A stretch of 64,000 nucleotides of DNA from Streptomyces sp. NBS 14/10 (GCF_002224125.1 NZ_NCSM01000004.1:589471-653470), one strand, 5' to 3'; positions 43,408-53,603 are shown, counted from the first letter of the stretch. Notes: generated by a model from the letters alone, not told the origin. Numbers and translations are program-made.

Positions 43408-43665
43408 GAGGAACTCCTTCGCGAGGCGGCGGCACCGCGGGCAGCGCACGGCCGCGGAACAACCCGTCTTCCGGCGCCGACGCGCCCAGCCTGGCAAAAC
43501 GGGGCCCCGGCCCGCCTGCGCCTGCGGGGCCCAAAAACCATGCCTAGGGTGGACCTGCGGGCACAGGCGGGGCGCGGCCGGAGTGGTGACCGCCCCGCCC
43601 GGCGGGTACCCACGAGTCCGCACCCGTTCTCTTCCGACTCTTCCGAACGCGGGCGGAGCGACGGC
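43408..43665. promoter_or_regulatory. Divergent promoter region dnaK operon / PucR regulator
   Basis: The 258 bases between dnaK (minus) and the PucR-type gene (plus). TAGGGT at 43545-43550 is a near-ideal plus-strand -10 about 116 bases before ATG 43666, with CTGCGG in the -35 place. For dnaK no -10/-35 pair or HAIR/CIRCE element is convincing. The remainder is GC-rich with no gene. Confidence 0.4.
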
Positions 43666-45384
43666 ATGACCTCAACAGCCTTCACCCGGGACGAGCGCGG
43701 GGCTCGGGACCGTTCCCTGAGTCCCCGGGCGCGGGGGCTGCTGCTCTGCTCCACCGCCATGTTCGACAGCCGGGACGAGACCGAGATCCTGCACCGGGCG
43801 ATGGCCCAGGTCGCGGCCCTCGGGCCGGGGCGGGCCGAGGCCGGGTACCTCGTGGCCGGCGGCGTGCTGACCCGCTGCCGCGACGAGGGGGCTGCCGGAG
43901 CAGATGGCATCGCGGCCGCCGCCCTCGACGAGCGGGTCCGGGATCTGGGCGGGCGGGACGGGCCGGTGCGCTTCCCCGGGCAGGCCTGGGGCTGGGCGTA
44001 CGCGCTGCGGGAGCCGGGCGGTCTGTGCGGGCAGCTCGTGGTGAGCTCGGGGGTGCCGCCCGGCGAGGACGACCGCTTCTGGCTCACCGTGCTGGCCCGG
44101 CAGACCGCGGCGGCCCTGGCCGGCGCGGCGGCGCACCGGCGGGAGCGGGAGCGGGCGGCCGAGCTGTGCCGGGCGCGGGCCGAGCAGCAGGCCATGCGGG
44201 AGCGGCTGGAGTCCTCGCGGTCCGACCTCGAACACGAGCGAGGGGTCCTCGACACCCTCCACCGGGCCGCCCTGCACGGGGACGGCGAGGCGGGCATCGC
44301 GGAGGCGCTGCGCAGGATCACCGGGCTGGCGGCGGGCGTGGAGGACCGGTTCGGCAATCCGCGGGCCTGGGCGGGGCCCGGGCGCCCGGACCCGTATCCC
44401 CGGCCCGACCCGGCTCGCCACGAGGAGCTGCTGCGGGACACCGCCCGGGGCGGGCGGCCGGTGCGGGTCAGGGACCGCCTGCTCGCGGTCGCCGCGCCGC
44501 AGGGCGAGGTGCTGGGTGCGCTGTTCCTGGTCGACCCCGAGGAGCGGGCCGACGAGCGCGCCCTGCTCGCCCTCGGCCACGCCACGGCGTCGCTCGCCCT
44601 GGAACTGGCGCATCAGCGCACCCTGGCGGAGGTGGAGCTGCGGCTGCGGCGCGATCTGGTGGAGGACCTGCTCACCGGTACGGACGACGCGAGTGCCTAC
44701 GCCCGCGCCCAGGCGCTCGGTCACGATCTGCATGGGCCACACTATGTGGTCGCGGTGCGGTGGGCGGAGCGGGCGGCCGACGACTCCTTCACCGCCGCCG
44801 TCGACCGGTCGGCGGCGGCCCTGGGCCTGCGGTCGCTGCTCGCCCGCCGGTCGGGCGCGGTGGTCCTGGTGGCCGACGGCAGGCCGGCCGGAGACGATCT
44901 GCACACCGCGCTGAGACGGGAGGCCGGGACACCGGGCGGGGCCGTCGGCGTGGGCGCCCGCTGTGACTCCCCGGGCGAGATCCCGCGTTCCTACCGGGAG
45001 GCGCTGCGGGCGCTGGAGGTGCGACGGCGCTCGCCCGCCGCGTACGGCACGACCTTCTTCGAGGACCTGGGCCTCTACCGGATCCTGCGGGCCGGCAACG
45101 ACTACCAGGAGGTCGAGGGTTTCGTCCGGGAGTGGCTGGGGCCGCTGCTCGACTACGACCGCGCGCACCGGACGGACCTGGTGCCGACCCTCTCCCAGTA
45201 CTTCGACTGCGGTGGCAACTACAGCCGGACCGCGGCGGCGCTCGTCGTGCACCGCAGCACCCTGCGCTACCGGCTCCAGCGGATCCGCGAGATCAGCGGT
45301 TCCGATCTCGCCAACGTCGAAACCCGGCTGAATCTCCAGGTGGCCACCCGGGTCTGGAAGATCATGAGGACCTGCCCGGACTGA
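43666..45384 (+). CDS. PucR/CdaR-family transcriptional regulator with GAF-like sensor
   Basis: A 572-residue regulator. The N-terminal half resembles GAF-type sensor repeats joined by a coiled coil ([29 protein letters not shown], about 165-195). The second half has the GGDEF-like/CdaR domain and, at the end, the PucR C-terminal helix-turn-helix [37 protein letters not shown]. Members respond to metabolites such as purines or carbohydrates. GGAG precedes ATG 43666. It is transcribed toward the carbohydrate operon and could control it or the divergent chaperone operon. Confidence 0.9.
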   Translation: MTSTAFTRDERGARDRSLSPRARGLLLCSTAMFDSRDETEILHRAMAQVAALGPGRAEAGYLVAGGVLTRCRDEGAAGADGIAAAALDERVRDLGGRDGPVRFPGQAWGWAYALREPGGLCGQLVVSSGVPPGEDDRFWLTVLARQTAAALAGAAAHRRERERAAELCRARAEQQAMRERLESSRSDLEHERGVLDTLHRAALHGDGEAGIAEALRRITGLAAGVEDRFGNPRAWAGPGRPDPYPRPDPARHEELLRDTARGGRPVRVRDRLLAVAAPQGEVLGALFLVDPEERADERALLALGHATASLALELAHQRTLAEVELRLRRDLVEDLLTGTDDASAYARAQALGHDLHGPHYVVAVRWAERAADDSFTAAVDRSAAALGLRSLLARRSGAVVLVADGRPAGDDLHTALRREAGTPGGAVGVGARCDSPGEIPRSYREALRALEVRRRSPAAYGTTFFEDLGLYRILRAGNDYQEVEGFVREWLGPLLDYDRAHRTDLVPTLSQYFDCGGNYSRTAAALVVHRSTLRYRLQRIREISGSDLANVETRLNLQVATRVWKIMRTCPD

Positions 45385-45463
45385 GCTCCGGCCCAGGCCG
45401 GGCCACGGGCCGGGCCCGCTCGCACGACCCGAGACGGTCCTTCGGGCCTGCCGATTCACCCTA

Positions 45464-45492
45464 TTGACACGTGGCTGAAACGCCACCAATAT
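45464..45492 (+). promoter_or_regulatory. Promoter of the split-transketolase operon
   Basis: A perfect -35 TTGACA (45464-45469), a 17-base spacer and CAATAT (45487-45492) as -10, giving a predicted start near 45499. One of the clearest promoters in the window, in an unusually AT-rich stretch. Confidence 0.7.
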
Positions 45493-45506
45493 CTAGAGCA
45501 CCGAGA

Positions 45507-45529
45507 TTCATTAGTGAATATTTATTCAC
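45507..45529. promoter_or_regulatory. Palindromic operator just after the promoter (probably SorC-type site)
   Basis: GTGAATATTTATTCAC at 45514-45529 is a perfect 7-2-7 inverted repeat. It overlaps a second one, TTCATTAGTGAA, at 45507-45518. Both lie directly downstream of the predicted transcription start, where a bound repressor would block elongation. The SorC-family gene at 53604 in the same operon is the best candidate for the protein that binds here. Confidence 0.65.
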
Positions 45530-45655
45530 AAGGATCCCTTCCTCGGGCCCTGTTCCTGGCCCGGGCCCTGCCGCCGCTCCGATCGACGCCGCAGGCGCCC
45601 GCCGCCCCAAACGCTCCGAAAACGCTCCGAAAAGTCAGCGATCAAGGACATCCAC

Positions 45656-46537
45656 ATGCTCAGCACAGACCCAGAGGGTGCCGCCCGGTTCCGGGCACGG
45701 CGCCGACGCGTCGCCGAAGACGATCCAGTGGGCCATCTCGATGACCTCCGGCGTCTGTCGACCGACGTGCGCCGCAGCATCGTCCAGATGATCGACCACG
45801 CGCAGCTCGGCCACATCGGCGGCGACCTGTCGGTGACCGACATCCTGGTGACCCTGTTCGGCGGAGTCCTGGACGTCGACCCCGAGTATCCGCGCAGGCC
45901 CGACCGCGACCGGTTCATCCTCAGCAAGGGCCACTGCTCGGCGGCCCTCTACGCCACGCTCGCCCACAGCGGTTTCTTCCCGCTCTCCGAGCTGGACACC
46001 TTCATGGCCCCCCTCTCGCCGCTCAACGGCCACCCGAACCGCAGAAAGGTGCCGGGTGTGGAGACGAACACCGGGCCGCTCGGGCACGGGTTCCCCGTCG
46101 GTGTCGGCTGTGCCCTGGCGGCCAAGCTGTCGGGCTCCTCGTACCGCACCTACGTCGTCCTCGGGGACGGCGAGTTGCAGGAGGGCAGCAACTGGGAGGC
46201 CGCGATGACCGCCGCCCACTACTCCCTCGGCTCCCTCACGGCGATCGTCGACCGCAACCGCCTTCAGCAGGGCGCCCGCACCGAGGACACCAAGCGCCTG
46301 GAGCCGCTCGCCGACAAATGGACCAGCTTCGGGTGGGAGGCGCGCGAGGTCGACGGCCACGACCACGCGCAACTGCTGTCCGCCCTGCGCCCCTCCACCA
46401 CCGGCAAGCCGGTCGCCGTGGTGGCCCGCACCATCAAGGGGAAGGGCGTGTCGTTCATCGAGGACCGCGTGGAATGGCACCACAAGGTCCCCGACGCCGC
46501 ACAGGTTCACGCCGCGCTGGAGGAGCTCAGCCGATGA
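45656..46537 (+). CDS. Transketolase, N-terminal (ThDP-binding) subunit
   Basis: A 293-residue split transketolase subunit. Thiamine-diphosphate motif GDGELQEGSNWEAAMTAAHYSLGSLTAIVDRN at about 162-193 (GDG...N), preceded by RFILSKGHCSAALYATLA and NTGPLGHGFPVGVG. It forms the active enzyme with the C-terminal subunit encoded next, transferring a two-carbon ketol unit. ATG overlaps the partner gene (ATGA). Split transketolases in sugar operons often act on unusual ketose phosphates (for example apulose 4-phosphate), not in the pentose cycle. Confidence 0.93.
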   Translation: MLSTDPEGAARFRARRRRVAEDDPVGHLDDLRRLSTDVRRSIVQMIDHAQLGHIGGDLSVTDILVTLFGGVLDVDPEYPRRPDRDRFILSKGHCSAALYATLAHSGFFPLSELDTFMAPLSPLNGHPNRRKVPGVETNTGPLGHGFPVGVGCALAAKLSGSSYRTYVVLGDGELQEGSNWEAAMTAAHYSLGSLTAIVDRNRLQQGARTEDTKRLEPLADKWTSFGWEAREVDGHDHAQLLSALRPSTTGKPVAVVARTIKGKGVSFIEDRVEWHHKVPDAAQVHAALEELSR

Positions 46538-47520
46538 CCGCCGAACTCATGCCCGACACCACGCGGACCTACGACTGCCGGCAGGCGTTCGCGGACGAAC
46601 TCATCGCCATGGCCGCCGAGGACGAGCGGATCGTCGCCGTCTGCAACGACTCCGTCGGCTCCAGCAACCTCGTCCGCTTCCGCGAGCTCTACCCCGAGCG
46701 CCTCATCAACGTCGGGATCGCCGAGCAGGACCTCGTCGGTGTCGGCGCCGGACTCGCCATCGGCGGGTTCATCCCCTTCGTCAGCGCCGCGGGGCCGTTT
46801 CTCACCGGCCGGGCCACCGAGCAGATCAAGACCGACGCCGCCTACAACGGACTCCCGATGGTGCTGTGCGGCCAGAGCCCCGGCATGGCCTACGGGGAGC
46901 TGGGGCCGACCCACCACTCGATCGAGGACCTGGCGTGGATGCGGGCCATCGCCGACCTGACTGTCGTGGTGCCCGCCGACCCCGCCCAGACCCGCGCCGC
47001 CGTGCGCTGGGCGGCCGCCCAGGACGGCCCCACCTATCTGCGTATCCCGCGGTTCAAGGTCCCCTCCGTCACCCCCGACGGCGCGCCGTTCGAACTGGGC
47101 CGCAGCGTCCAGCTCACCGACGGCTCGGACATCACCGTCATGGCCGTCGGGACGATGGTCTCCCGGGCCCTGGCCGCAGCCGAGACACTGCGGGCCGAGG
47201 GCATCGGGGTGCGGGTGCTGAACATGACCTTCGTCGAACCGCTGGATGTCGAAGCGGTCCTGCGGGCGGCCCGGGAGACCCGGGGCATCGTCACCGCCGA
47301 GGAGGCGACCACCACGGGCGGCCTCGGGGCCGCGGTGGCCGGCGTGGTGGCGCAGAACCACCCCGTGCCCATGCGGATCCTGGGCGTGAACCGCGAGTTC
47401 GCGCCGACCGGAAGCGCCGCCTTCCTGCTGGAACACTTCGGGCTGACCGCCGACGGCATCGCGGCCGCCGCGCGCGAGCTGATGGCCATGAACCCCGGCG
47501 GGGCGCATGAACACGGCTGA
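46534..47520 (+). CDS. Transketolase, C-terminal (pyrimidine-binding) subunit
   Basis: A 328-residue partner subunit. The pyrimidine-binding domain starts at about 12, with the catalytic Glu in INVGIAEQDLVGVGAGLA. GLPMVLCGQSPGMAYGELGPTHHSIEDLAWMRAI is typical. The C-terminal transketolase domain begins near 185 (DGSDITVMAVGTMVSRAL). The stop overlaps the kinase gene by 14 bases, so all three genes are coupled. Confidence 0.94.
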   Translation: MTAELMPDTTRTYDCRQAFADELIAMAAEDERIVAVCNDSVGSSNLVRFRELYPERLINVGIAEQDLVGVGAGLAIGGFIPFVSAAGPFLTGRATEQIKTDAAYNGLPMVLCGQSPGMAYGELGPTHHSIEDLAWMRAIADLTVVVPADPAQTRAAVRWAAAQDGPTYLRIPRFKVPSVTPDGAPFELGRSVQLTDGSDITVMAVGTMVSRALAAAETLRAEGIGVRVLNMTFVEPLDVEAVLRAARETRGIVTAEEATTTGGLGAAVAGVVAQNHPVPMRILGVNREFAPTGSAAFLLEHFGLTADGIAAAARELMAMNPGGAHEHG

Positions 47521-49024
47521 GCCGCTCGTCCTGGCCGTGGACCAGGGCACCAGCGCGACCAAGGCGATCCTGGTCGACGTGCGCGGAGACATCGTCGCGC
47601 ACGGGTCCGCGCCCGTCGCCCTGTCCACCCCCGCGCCCGGCTGGGTGGAGCAGTCGGCCGAGGACATCTGGGAGAGCTGCCGCCTGGCGGTCGCCCGGTG
47701 TCTGGACGGCCAGGACACCGGGCGGGTCGCCGCCGTCGGCCTCAGCACCCAGCGCGAGTCGCTGCTCCTGTGGGAACGGGCCACCGGGACCCCGCTGAGC
47801 CCGCTGCTGAGCTGGCTGGACAAGCGCACGGCCCAAAGCCCGGCCCTGCTGCGGGCCGTGGACTCCGCCCGGACGGTCCGTGACATCAGCGGCCTGCCGC
47901 TGGACCCGATGTTCTCGGCACCGAAGGCCGCCTGGCTCCTGGACCACCACGACCCCGAGCGCCGGCGCAGCCGCAGCGGTGAACTCTGCCTGGGAACGGT
48001 GGACTCCTGGCTGCTGTACAAGCTGGGTGGCGAACACCTCATCGAGGTGGGCAACGCCGCCCGCACCCAACTGCTCGACGTGCGCCGCCTCACCTGGGAC
48101 GAACGCCTCATGGAACTCTTCGACGTGCCGCGGGAGGTGCTGCCCCGCGTGGTGTCCTCGCAGGGGCCGTTTCCCACCGCGGGCGGCCTGGGGCCGCTGC
48201 CGGACGGCGTCCCCGTCACCGCGGTTCTCGGCGACTCGCACGCGGCGCTGTTCGCACACGCCGGCTGGCAGCGCGGCACGGTCAAGGCGACCTACGGCAC
48301 CGGCTCCTCGGTCATGGCGCTGACCACGCCCGACACGCCTTTGTCCGCCGGAATGTGTCTGACCGTCGCCTGGGACGTCGACGGCCCGGCCTGGGCCGTC
48401 GAGGGCAACATCCGCTCCACCGGGGCCACCCTGACCTGGCTGGCGGGGCTCCTCGGCACCGACCCGGCCGCGCTGGCCACCCTGGCCGCGGACAGCAGCG
48501 ACGGCGTGGTCATCGTCCCGGCCTTCGGCGGGCTCGGCGCGCCCTGGTGGGACGACGAGGCCGTCGGCCTGATCAGCGGCGTCACGCTGGGCACCGGCGC
48601 CCCGCACCTCGCGCGGGCCGCGCTGGAGTCGATCGCCTTCCAGGTCGAGGACGTGGTGGCGGCGGTCGAAGAGGACACCGGCCCCGTGGTCCGGCTGCTC
48701 GCGGACGGCGGCCCCACCGACAACCCGCTGCTGATGCAGTTGCAGGCGGACACCAGCGGGCGCAAGGTCGAACGCGCCCGGGCCCGCGACCTGTCGGCCC
48801 TGGGCGCCGCCCATCTGGCGGGGCTCGGCGGCGGCGTGTGGAGCAGGGCTGACCTGGAGCGGCTGAACCGCCCGAGAGACCTCTACACACCGGCCGAGGA
48901 CGCGGACAGCAGGGCGGCCCGCCGCGCGCACTGGCACACCACGGTGCGGCGCGCACGCCTCCGGGCCGCCGCGGCCCCGCAGAACACCTCGCACCCCTCG
49001 GACGCCGGAGAGAAAGCCTCATGA
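47507..49024 (+). CDS. FGGY-family carbohydrate kinase
   Basis: A 505-residue sugar or polyol kinase of the FGGY family, close in pattern to glycerol kinases: LAVDQGTSATKAILVD at the start (phosphate-1), GLSTQRES, the catalytic-region VLGDSHAALFAHAG and YGTGSSVM, and a GG(P)TDNPLLMQLQAD adenosine motif near 410. It would phosphorylate the ketose or polyol before transketolase cleavage. The last 40 residues are Arg/Ala-rich and dispensable-looking. It overlaps both neighbours in sequence. Confidence 0.92.
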   Translation: MNTAEPLVLAVDQGTSATKAILVDVRGDIVAHGSAPVALSTPAPGWVEQSAEDIWESCRLAVARCLDGQDTGRVAAVGLSTQRESLLLWERATGTPLSPLLSWLDKRTAQSPALLRAVDSARTVRDISGLPLDPMFSAPKAAWLLDHHDPERRRSRSGELCLGTVDSWLLYKLGGEHLIEVGNAARTQLLDVRRLTWDERLMELFDVPREVLPRVVSSQGPFPTAGGLGPLPDGVPVTAVLGDSHAALFAHAGWQRGTVKATYGTGSSVMALTTPDTPLSAGMCLTVAWDVDGPAWAVEGNIRSTGATLTWLAGLLGTDPAALATLAADSSDGVVIVPAFGGLGAPWWDDEAVGLISGVTLGTGAPHLARAALESIAFQVEDVVAAVEEDTGPVVRLLADGGPTDNPLLMQLQADTSGRKVERARARDLSALGAAHLAGLGGGVWSRADLERLNRPRDLYTPAEDADSRAARRAHWHTTVRRARLRAAAAPQNTSHPSDAGEKAS

Positions 49025-49818
49025 ACAAGTCCAGCCGATTCGAAGGAAAGAGCGTCGTCGTCACGGGAGCGGCCCGGGGCATCGGCCGCGGGATCGCCGC
49101 GCGGTTCGCCGCGGAGGGCGCCGGGGTTCTGATGGTGGACGCGTCGCCGGCCGTCGAGGAGGCGGCCGAGGAAGTGGCGGCCGGGAGCCCGTCGGGCGGT
49201 GTGCTCGGCGTCCGGGCCGATGTGACCTCCGCCGACGACGTGGCCCGCGCCTTCGCGCTCGCCGAAACGACCTGGGGACGCCTGGACGTCCTGGTGAACA
49301 ACGCGGGTGTCATCACCATCAGCCGCCTTGAGGACCTGACCCTCGACGACTGGCAGAAGGTCCTCGCCGTCAACACCACCGGTGTGTTCCTGTGCGCCCA
49401 GGCCGCCGCCGGGATCATGCGACGGCAGGGACGCGGAGGGCGCATCCTCAACGCCGCCTCGGGCCAGGCCCGCCAGGGCTTCATCTACACGCCGCACTAC
49501 GCGGCCAGCAAATTCGGGGTCGTGGGGCTGACCCAGAGCCTGGCGAAGGAGCTGGCCGGGGACCGGATCACGGTGAACGCCTACTGCCCCGGCATCGTCG
49601 GCAGCGACATGTGGGACTACAACGACCGGGAGTGGGGCCGGCTGCTCGGAGGCTACGAGCCGGGCGAGCTGATGGACGAGTGGGTCGCGGGCATCCCGCT
49701 GGGGCGCGCCGGCACCCATGACGACGTCGCCAACCTGCTGCTGTTTCTCGCCTCCGAGGAGGCCGAGTACATCACCGGCCAGACGATCAACGTCGACGGC
49801 GGGATGTTCATGAACTAG
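49021..49818 (+). CDS. Short-chain dehydrogenase/reductase, polyol-type
   Basis: A 265-residue classical SDR: cofactor motif TGAARGIGRGI (TGxxxGxG), NNAG (NNAGV), catalytic S and YxxxK (YAASK) at about 156-165, and the PGIVGSDMW C-terminal region. Members oxidise sugar alcohols to ketoses with NAD+ (similar to sorbitol/galactitol dehydrogenases). It starts within the last codons of the kinase gene (ATGA overlap). Likely supplies the ketose for the kinase-transketolase route. Confidence 0.92.
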   Translation: MNKSSRFEGKSVVVTGAARGIGRGIAARFAAEGAGVLMVDASPAVEEAAEEVAAGSPSGGVLGVRADVTSADDVARAFALAETTWGRLDVLVNNAGVITISRLEDLTLDDWQKVLAVNTTGVFLCAQAAAGIMRRQGRGGRILNAASGQARQGFIYTPHYAASKFGVVGLTQSLAKELAGDRITVNAYCPGIVGSDMWDYNDREWGRLLGGYEPGELMDEWVAGIPLGRAGTHDDVANLLLFLASEEAEYITGQTINVDGGMFMN

Positions 49819-49919
49819 CGCGCGACCTGGCACGACGACCACGTCGCTCGCCGGACACGCGGTCCATGACGCCCCTCTCGAGTCGGATATCAAAGAAATG
49901 TCAATACTCGGAGGTATTG

Positions 49920-50933
49920 ATGAGTGCAACCAGCGACGCCGCGACGCCCGTTGACGCCCAACCGGGCGAACGGCGCCTGCGGGTGCCGTCCTGGGCGACG
50001 GAACTGCTCACCGGATCACGAGGGCCCGCCCTCGGCCTGCTCGCCATGTGCGTCGTCTTCTACATAGCGACGCCGTACTTCCTGACCCAGAACAACCTGC
50101 TCAACATCGTCGACCAGACGGCGATCCTGGGTCTGCTCGCCCTCGGCATGACCGCGGTGATCGTCACCGGGGGCATCGATCTGTCGGTCGGCGCGGTGCT
50201 CGCCCTGGCGACCATGGTGCTCGGCTGGCTCTCCCACGACCAGGGGTGGCCGCTGTGGCTGAGCGCCATCGTCGCCACCGGCATCGGGGGAGCGTGCGGA
50301 CTGGCCAACGGGCTGGGCATCACGTTCACCAGACTCCCGCCGTTCATCGCCACCCTGGCGATGATGTCCGTCGCCCGCGGCCTGGCCAACGTCATCACCG
50401 ACGGGCAGCAGATCGTCGGCTTCCCCGACTGGTTCGGCAACCTCTCCACCACCCGCTACCTCGGCATCTTCACCTTCACCACCTTTGTGCTGGTCGTGCT
50501 GTACGCGGCGGGGTGGGCGTATATGCGCTACCGGTCCGGGGGGCGCGAGCTGTACGCGATCGGCGGCAGCTCCGAGGTCGCCAGGCTCGCCGGGATCAGC
50601 GTGCGGAAGCGGACGGTGCTCGTCTACACCGTGACCGGTCTGCTGGCCGGCGCGGCGGGGGTCTTCCTCGCGATGCGCCTGGACTCCTCGCAGCCGAGCG
50701 CCGGTACCGGCTATGAACTCGACACGATCGCCGCCGTCGTGATCGGGGGCGCCAGCCTCAGCGGCGGCGTCGGCTCCATCAGCGGAACGCTCTTCGGCGT
50801 CCTGATCATCGGAGTCCTGCGCAACGGTCTGAATCTGCTCGGGGTTTCCCCGTTCGTCCAGCAGATCGTCATCGGTGTAGTGATCGCCCTGGCCGTCATG
50901 GTCGACGTGCTGCGCCGACGCGATCCGCGCTGA
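49920..50933 (+). CDS. ABC transporter permease, ribose/sugar type
   Basis: A 337-residue RbsC-like permease with about eight to ten membrane segments, including GLLALGMTAVIVTGGIDLSVGAVLALATMVLG and GIGGACGLANGLGITFTRLPPFIATLAMMSVARGLA (EAA-like coupling region). A polar N-terminal tail of 30 residues precedes the first segment. ATG 49920 is preceded by GGAGG at 49910-49914. A single permease gene implies a homodimer, as in ribose importers. Confidence 0.93.
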   Translation: MSATSDAATPVDAQPGERRLRVPSWATELLTGSRGPALGLLAMCVVFYIATPYFLTQNNLLNIVDQTAILGLLALGMTAVIVTGGIDLSVGAVLALATMVLGWLSHDQGWPLWLSAIVATGIGGACGLANGLGITFTRLPPFIATLAMMSVARGLANVITDGQQIVGFPDWFGNLSTTRYLGIFTFTTFVLVVLYAAGWAYMRYRSGGRELYAIGGSSEVARLAGISVRKRTVLVYTVTGLLAGAAGVFLAMRLDSSQPSAGTGYELDTIAAVVIGGASLSGGVGSISGTLFGVLIIGVLRNGLNLLGVSPFVQQIVIGVVIALAVMVDVLRRRDPR

Positions 50934-51031
50934 CCACCACCGTCCCCTTTCCGTCCCCAGCCCATCTCCTCCTATTTCAGCAACCACCTCCCCCCGAGTC
51001 GCCGGGACCTGTTCCCGAAGGAGTAGTTCTC

Positions 51032-51997
51032 ATGAAGACCCCACGTGTGATCGCCACCGGTGTGGTGGCCGCCCTCGCGCTCGGCGCCGCCGCCTGCGGA
51101 CGCGGCGAGGACGCCGGAGCCAAGACCGCCGACGGCAAGCCGGTGACCATCGGCCTGGCCGTGGCCAACCTCCAGGCCGACTTCTTCAACCAGATCAAGC
51201 AGTCCGTCGAGGCCGAGGCCAAGAAGAAGGGCGTCAAGGTCATCGTCTCCGACGCCCGCGGCGACGCGGCAACCCAGGTGAACCAGATCCAGGACTTCAT
51301 CAGCCGCCAGGTCAGCGCCATCATCTACATCCCGGCCGGTGCCACGGCGGCCGGTGTGCCGGTGAAGGCGGCGAACCGCGCGCACATCCCCGTCGTCACG
51401 GTCGACCGCAACCCGCCGGATGTGCCGGGCGAGTCGTTCATCGCCACCGACAGCGTGGCCGCCGCCAAGACACTCGGCGAGTGGGTGAGCAAGCAGAAGG
51501 GCGGCAAGGGCCAACTCGCCATACTCCAGGGCCAGATCGGCACCACTCCCCAGGTGGACCGGCAGAAGGGGTTCGGGCAGGCGCTCGCCGAGTCGCCCGG
51601 CATCAAGGTGGTCTCCCAGCAGTCCGCCGACTGGGCGCAGGACAAGGCGTACTCGGTCGCCCAGGACATGCTCCAGGCGCACCCCGGCATCGACATCATG
51701 TGGGGCCAGGCCGACGCGATGGCGCTCGGCGCCGCACAGGCCGCCAAGGGCGCCGGCGGCAAGAAGCGGCTGATCGTGGGCTTCGACGGCGACTTCGCGG
51801 GCATCAAGGCCGTCCGCAAGGGCACCATCGACGCCACCATGGTCCAGCAGACCCAGAAGATGGGCCGGATGGCCGTGGACACCGCGCTGGACATCCTGAA
51901 CAAGAAGAAGGTCCCGGCCATGCAGCTCCAGCCCGCCTACCTCCTCACCAAGGACGACACGGCGAAGGCGGACCAGTACCTCAAGAGCCACCCCTGA
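51032..51997 (+). CDS. Sugar ABC transporter substrate-binding lipoprotein
   Basis: A 321-residue RbsB-like periplasmic-binding protein, exported as a lipoprotein: signal VIATGVVAALALGAAAC with a lipobox ending at Cys22. The mature protein has the two-lobed pattern VTIGLAVANLQADFFNQIKQSVEAEAKKKGVKV and FDGDFAGIKAVRKGTIDATMVQQTQKMG of pentose/hexose binders. AAGGAG precedes the ATG. Spacing of 98 bases after the permease gene is unusual within the operon and may hold an internal signal; I see only pyrimidine-rich sequence there. Confidence 0.93.
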   Translation: MKTPRVIATGVVAALALGAAACGRGEDAGAKTADGKPVTIGLAVANLQADFFNQIKQSVEAEAKKKGVKVIVSDARGDAATQVNQIQDFISRQVSAIIYIPAGATAAGVPVKAANRAHIPVVTVDRNPPDVPGESFIATDSVAAAKTLGEWVSKQKGGKGQLAILQGQIGTTPQVDRQKGFGQALAESPGIKVVSQQSADWAQDKAYSVAQDMLQAHPGIDIMWGQADAMALGAAQAAKGAGGKKRLIVGFDGDFAGIKAVRKGTIDATMVQQTQKMGRMAVDTALDILNKKKVPAMQLQPAYLLTKDDTAKADQYLKSHP

Positions 51998-52031
51998 GCG
52001 CGGCAAGGAACCCGAAAGGCAGGACCTCGCC

Positions 52032-53534
52032 ATGACGAACGTCAGCCGGCCCCCGGAGGAGGGGACCCACCATCTGGTGGTCCGGGGAGTGTCCAAGCGC
52101 TTCGGCGTGACCCAGGCCCTCGACCGGATCGACCTCGATGTGCGCCCCGGTGAAGTGGTGGCCCTCCTCGGCGAGAACGGCGCGGGCAAGTCCACACTGT
52201 CCAACATCGTCGCCGGGTCGTTCCCCTCCGACACCGGCCATATGCTCTGGCGGGGGCGGCCCTACGAGCCGAAGTCGCCGGGCGACGCCATCAGCCACGG
52301 GATCGGCCTCATCCACCAGGAGATGCGTCTGCTCCCGGACCTGACGGTCGCCGAGAACGTCTTCCTCGGCCGGCTGCTGGTCCGCGGCGGGCGTATCGAC
52401 CGGGCCGAGATGAACCGGCGGGCGGCGGAGCAGTTGCGGCGGCTCGGCCTGGACATCGCGCCCACCCGGCTGGTGCGCACGCTGCGGGTCGCGGCGCAGC
52501 AGCAGGTCGAGATCGCCAAGGCACTCACCCTCGACGCGAAACTCCTGATCCTCGACGAGCCGACGGCCGCGCTCGGCAGCGAGGAGACCGATCATCTCTT
52601 CGAGCGCATCGACGCCCTCCGCCGCGAAGGCGTGTCGTTCATCTATGTGAGCCACCGGCTCGAGGAGATCGCCCGGATCTGTGACCGCATCGTGGTGATG
52701 CGGGACGGACAGCGCGTCGCCGCCCACGCGACCGCGCAGGTGCCCGTGGCACAGCTCGTCGAGGAGATGGTGGGCCGCAGTGTCGAGCGCATCTTCCCGG
52801 ACACCGGGGCCCCCGGGCGGCGCGAGGTCCTCACCGTGCGGGGCCTCACCAACCCGTCGTTCCGGGATGTGTCCTTCGGCGTGCACGAGGGCGAGGTGTT
52901 CGGCATCGCGGGCATCGTCGGGGCCGGCCGCACCGAACTCGTGCGGGCCGTGGCCGGAGTCGACCCGGTCGCCGGGGGAACGGTGGCGGTGGAGGGCCGG
53001 GTCCTGCGGCTGCGCGGGCCCCGGGACGCCATCGAGGCGGGCGTCGCCCTGGTGCCCGAGGACCGCAAGGGCCAGGGAGCCGTGCTCGACCTGTCGATCG
53101 GCGACAATGTGGCGCTGCCGAACCTCGACCGGGTGGCCCACCGCGGCTGGCTGACACCCCGGCGCGTCACCGAGGTCGCCACCGCCGCCATCAAGCTGAT
53201 GACCGTGAAGGGGCGGGCCGAGCAGCCCGTACGGACACTCTCCGGCGGCAACCAGCAGAAGGTCGTCATCGCCAAGTGGCTGGAGCGAAAACCGAAGGTG
53301 GTCATCCTCGACGAGCCCACCCGCGGCATCGACGTCGGAGCGCGCGCCGCCATCTACGAGGTCATCGCGGACCTGGCCCGGTCCGGCATGGCGGTCGTCG
53401 TGGTCAGCTCCGACCTCGACGAGGTGCTGGGCCTCTCCCACCGGGTGCTCGTCCTCAGCCGGGGGCGGCAACAGGGCATCCTGTCCGCGGAGGAGGCGAC
53501 GGACGTCGCCGTCATGCGCCTCGCCACGGCATGA
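52032..53534 (+). CDS. Sugar ABC transporter ATPase, two-domain RbsA type
   Basis: A 500-residue tandem ATPase. Domain one: GENGAGKST, QQQVEIAKAL (degenerate signature), LLILDEPTAAL. Domain two: GIVGAGRTEL (degenerate P-loop, as usual for RbsA), LSGGNQQKVVIAKWL signature, VVILDEPTRGIDVGA. Works with the single permease and lipoprotein upstream. Confidence 0.95.
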   Translation: MTNVSRPPEEGTHHLVVRGVSKRFGVTQALDRIDLDVRPGEVVALLGENGAGKSTLSNIVAGSFPSDTGHMLWRGRPYEPKSPGDAISHGIGLIHQEMRLLPDLTVAENVFLGRLLVRGGRIDRAEMNRRAAEQLRRLGLDIAPTRLVRTLRVAAQQQVEIAKALTLDAKLLILDEPTAALGSEETDHLFERIDALRREGVSFIYVSHRLEEIARICDRIVVMRDGQRVAAHATAQVPVAQLVEEMVGRSVERIFPDTGAPGRREVLTVRGLTNPSFRDVSFGVHEGEVFGIAGIVGAGRTELVRAVAGVDPVAGGTVAVEGRVLRLRGPRDAIEAGVALVPEDRKGQGAVLDLSIGDNVALPNLDRVAHRGWLTPRRVTEVATAAIKLMTVKGRAEQPVRTLSGGNQQKVVIAKWLERKPKVVILDEPTRGIDVGARAAIYEVIADLARSGMAVVVVSSDLDEVLGLSHRVLVLSRGRQQGILSAEEATDVAVMRLATA

Positions 53535-53603
53535 TGCATCGGGAGCCGCCGGCACGCCTCGCGGCGGCTCCCGACGCCCGATGGGCCTGCTTGAAAGGAC
53601 ACG

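Noticed and set aside
40963..43665. Very long plus-strand open frame antisense to grpE and dnaK, joined to the PucR gene frame
   Set aside because: High GC makes antisense frames open by chance. The product opposite dnaK is a mirror of its codon structure with no domain, and the PucR gene has its own ATG 43666 with GGAG.
43408..43665. HAIR (HspR) or CIRCE element upstream of dnaK
   Set aside because: No CTTGAGT-N7-ACTCAAG or CIRCE-like inverted repeat could be found in the 258-bp region on either strand.
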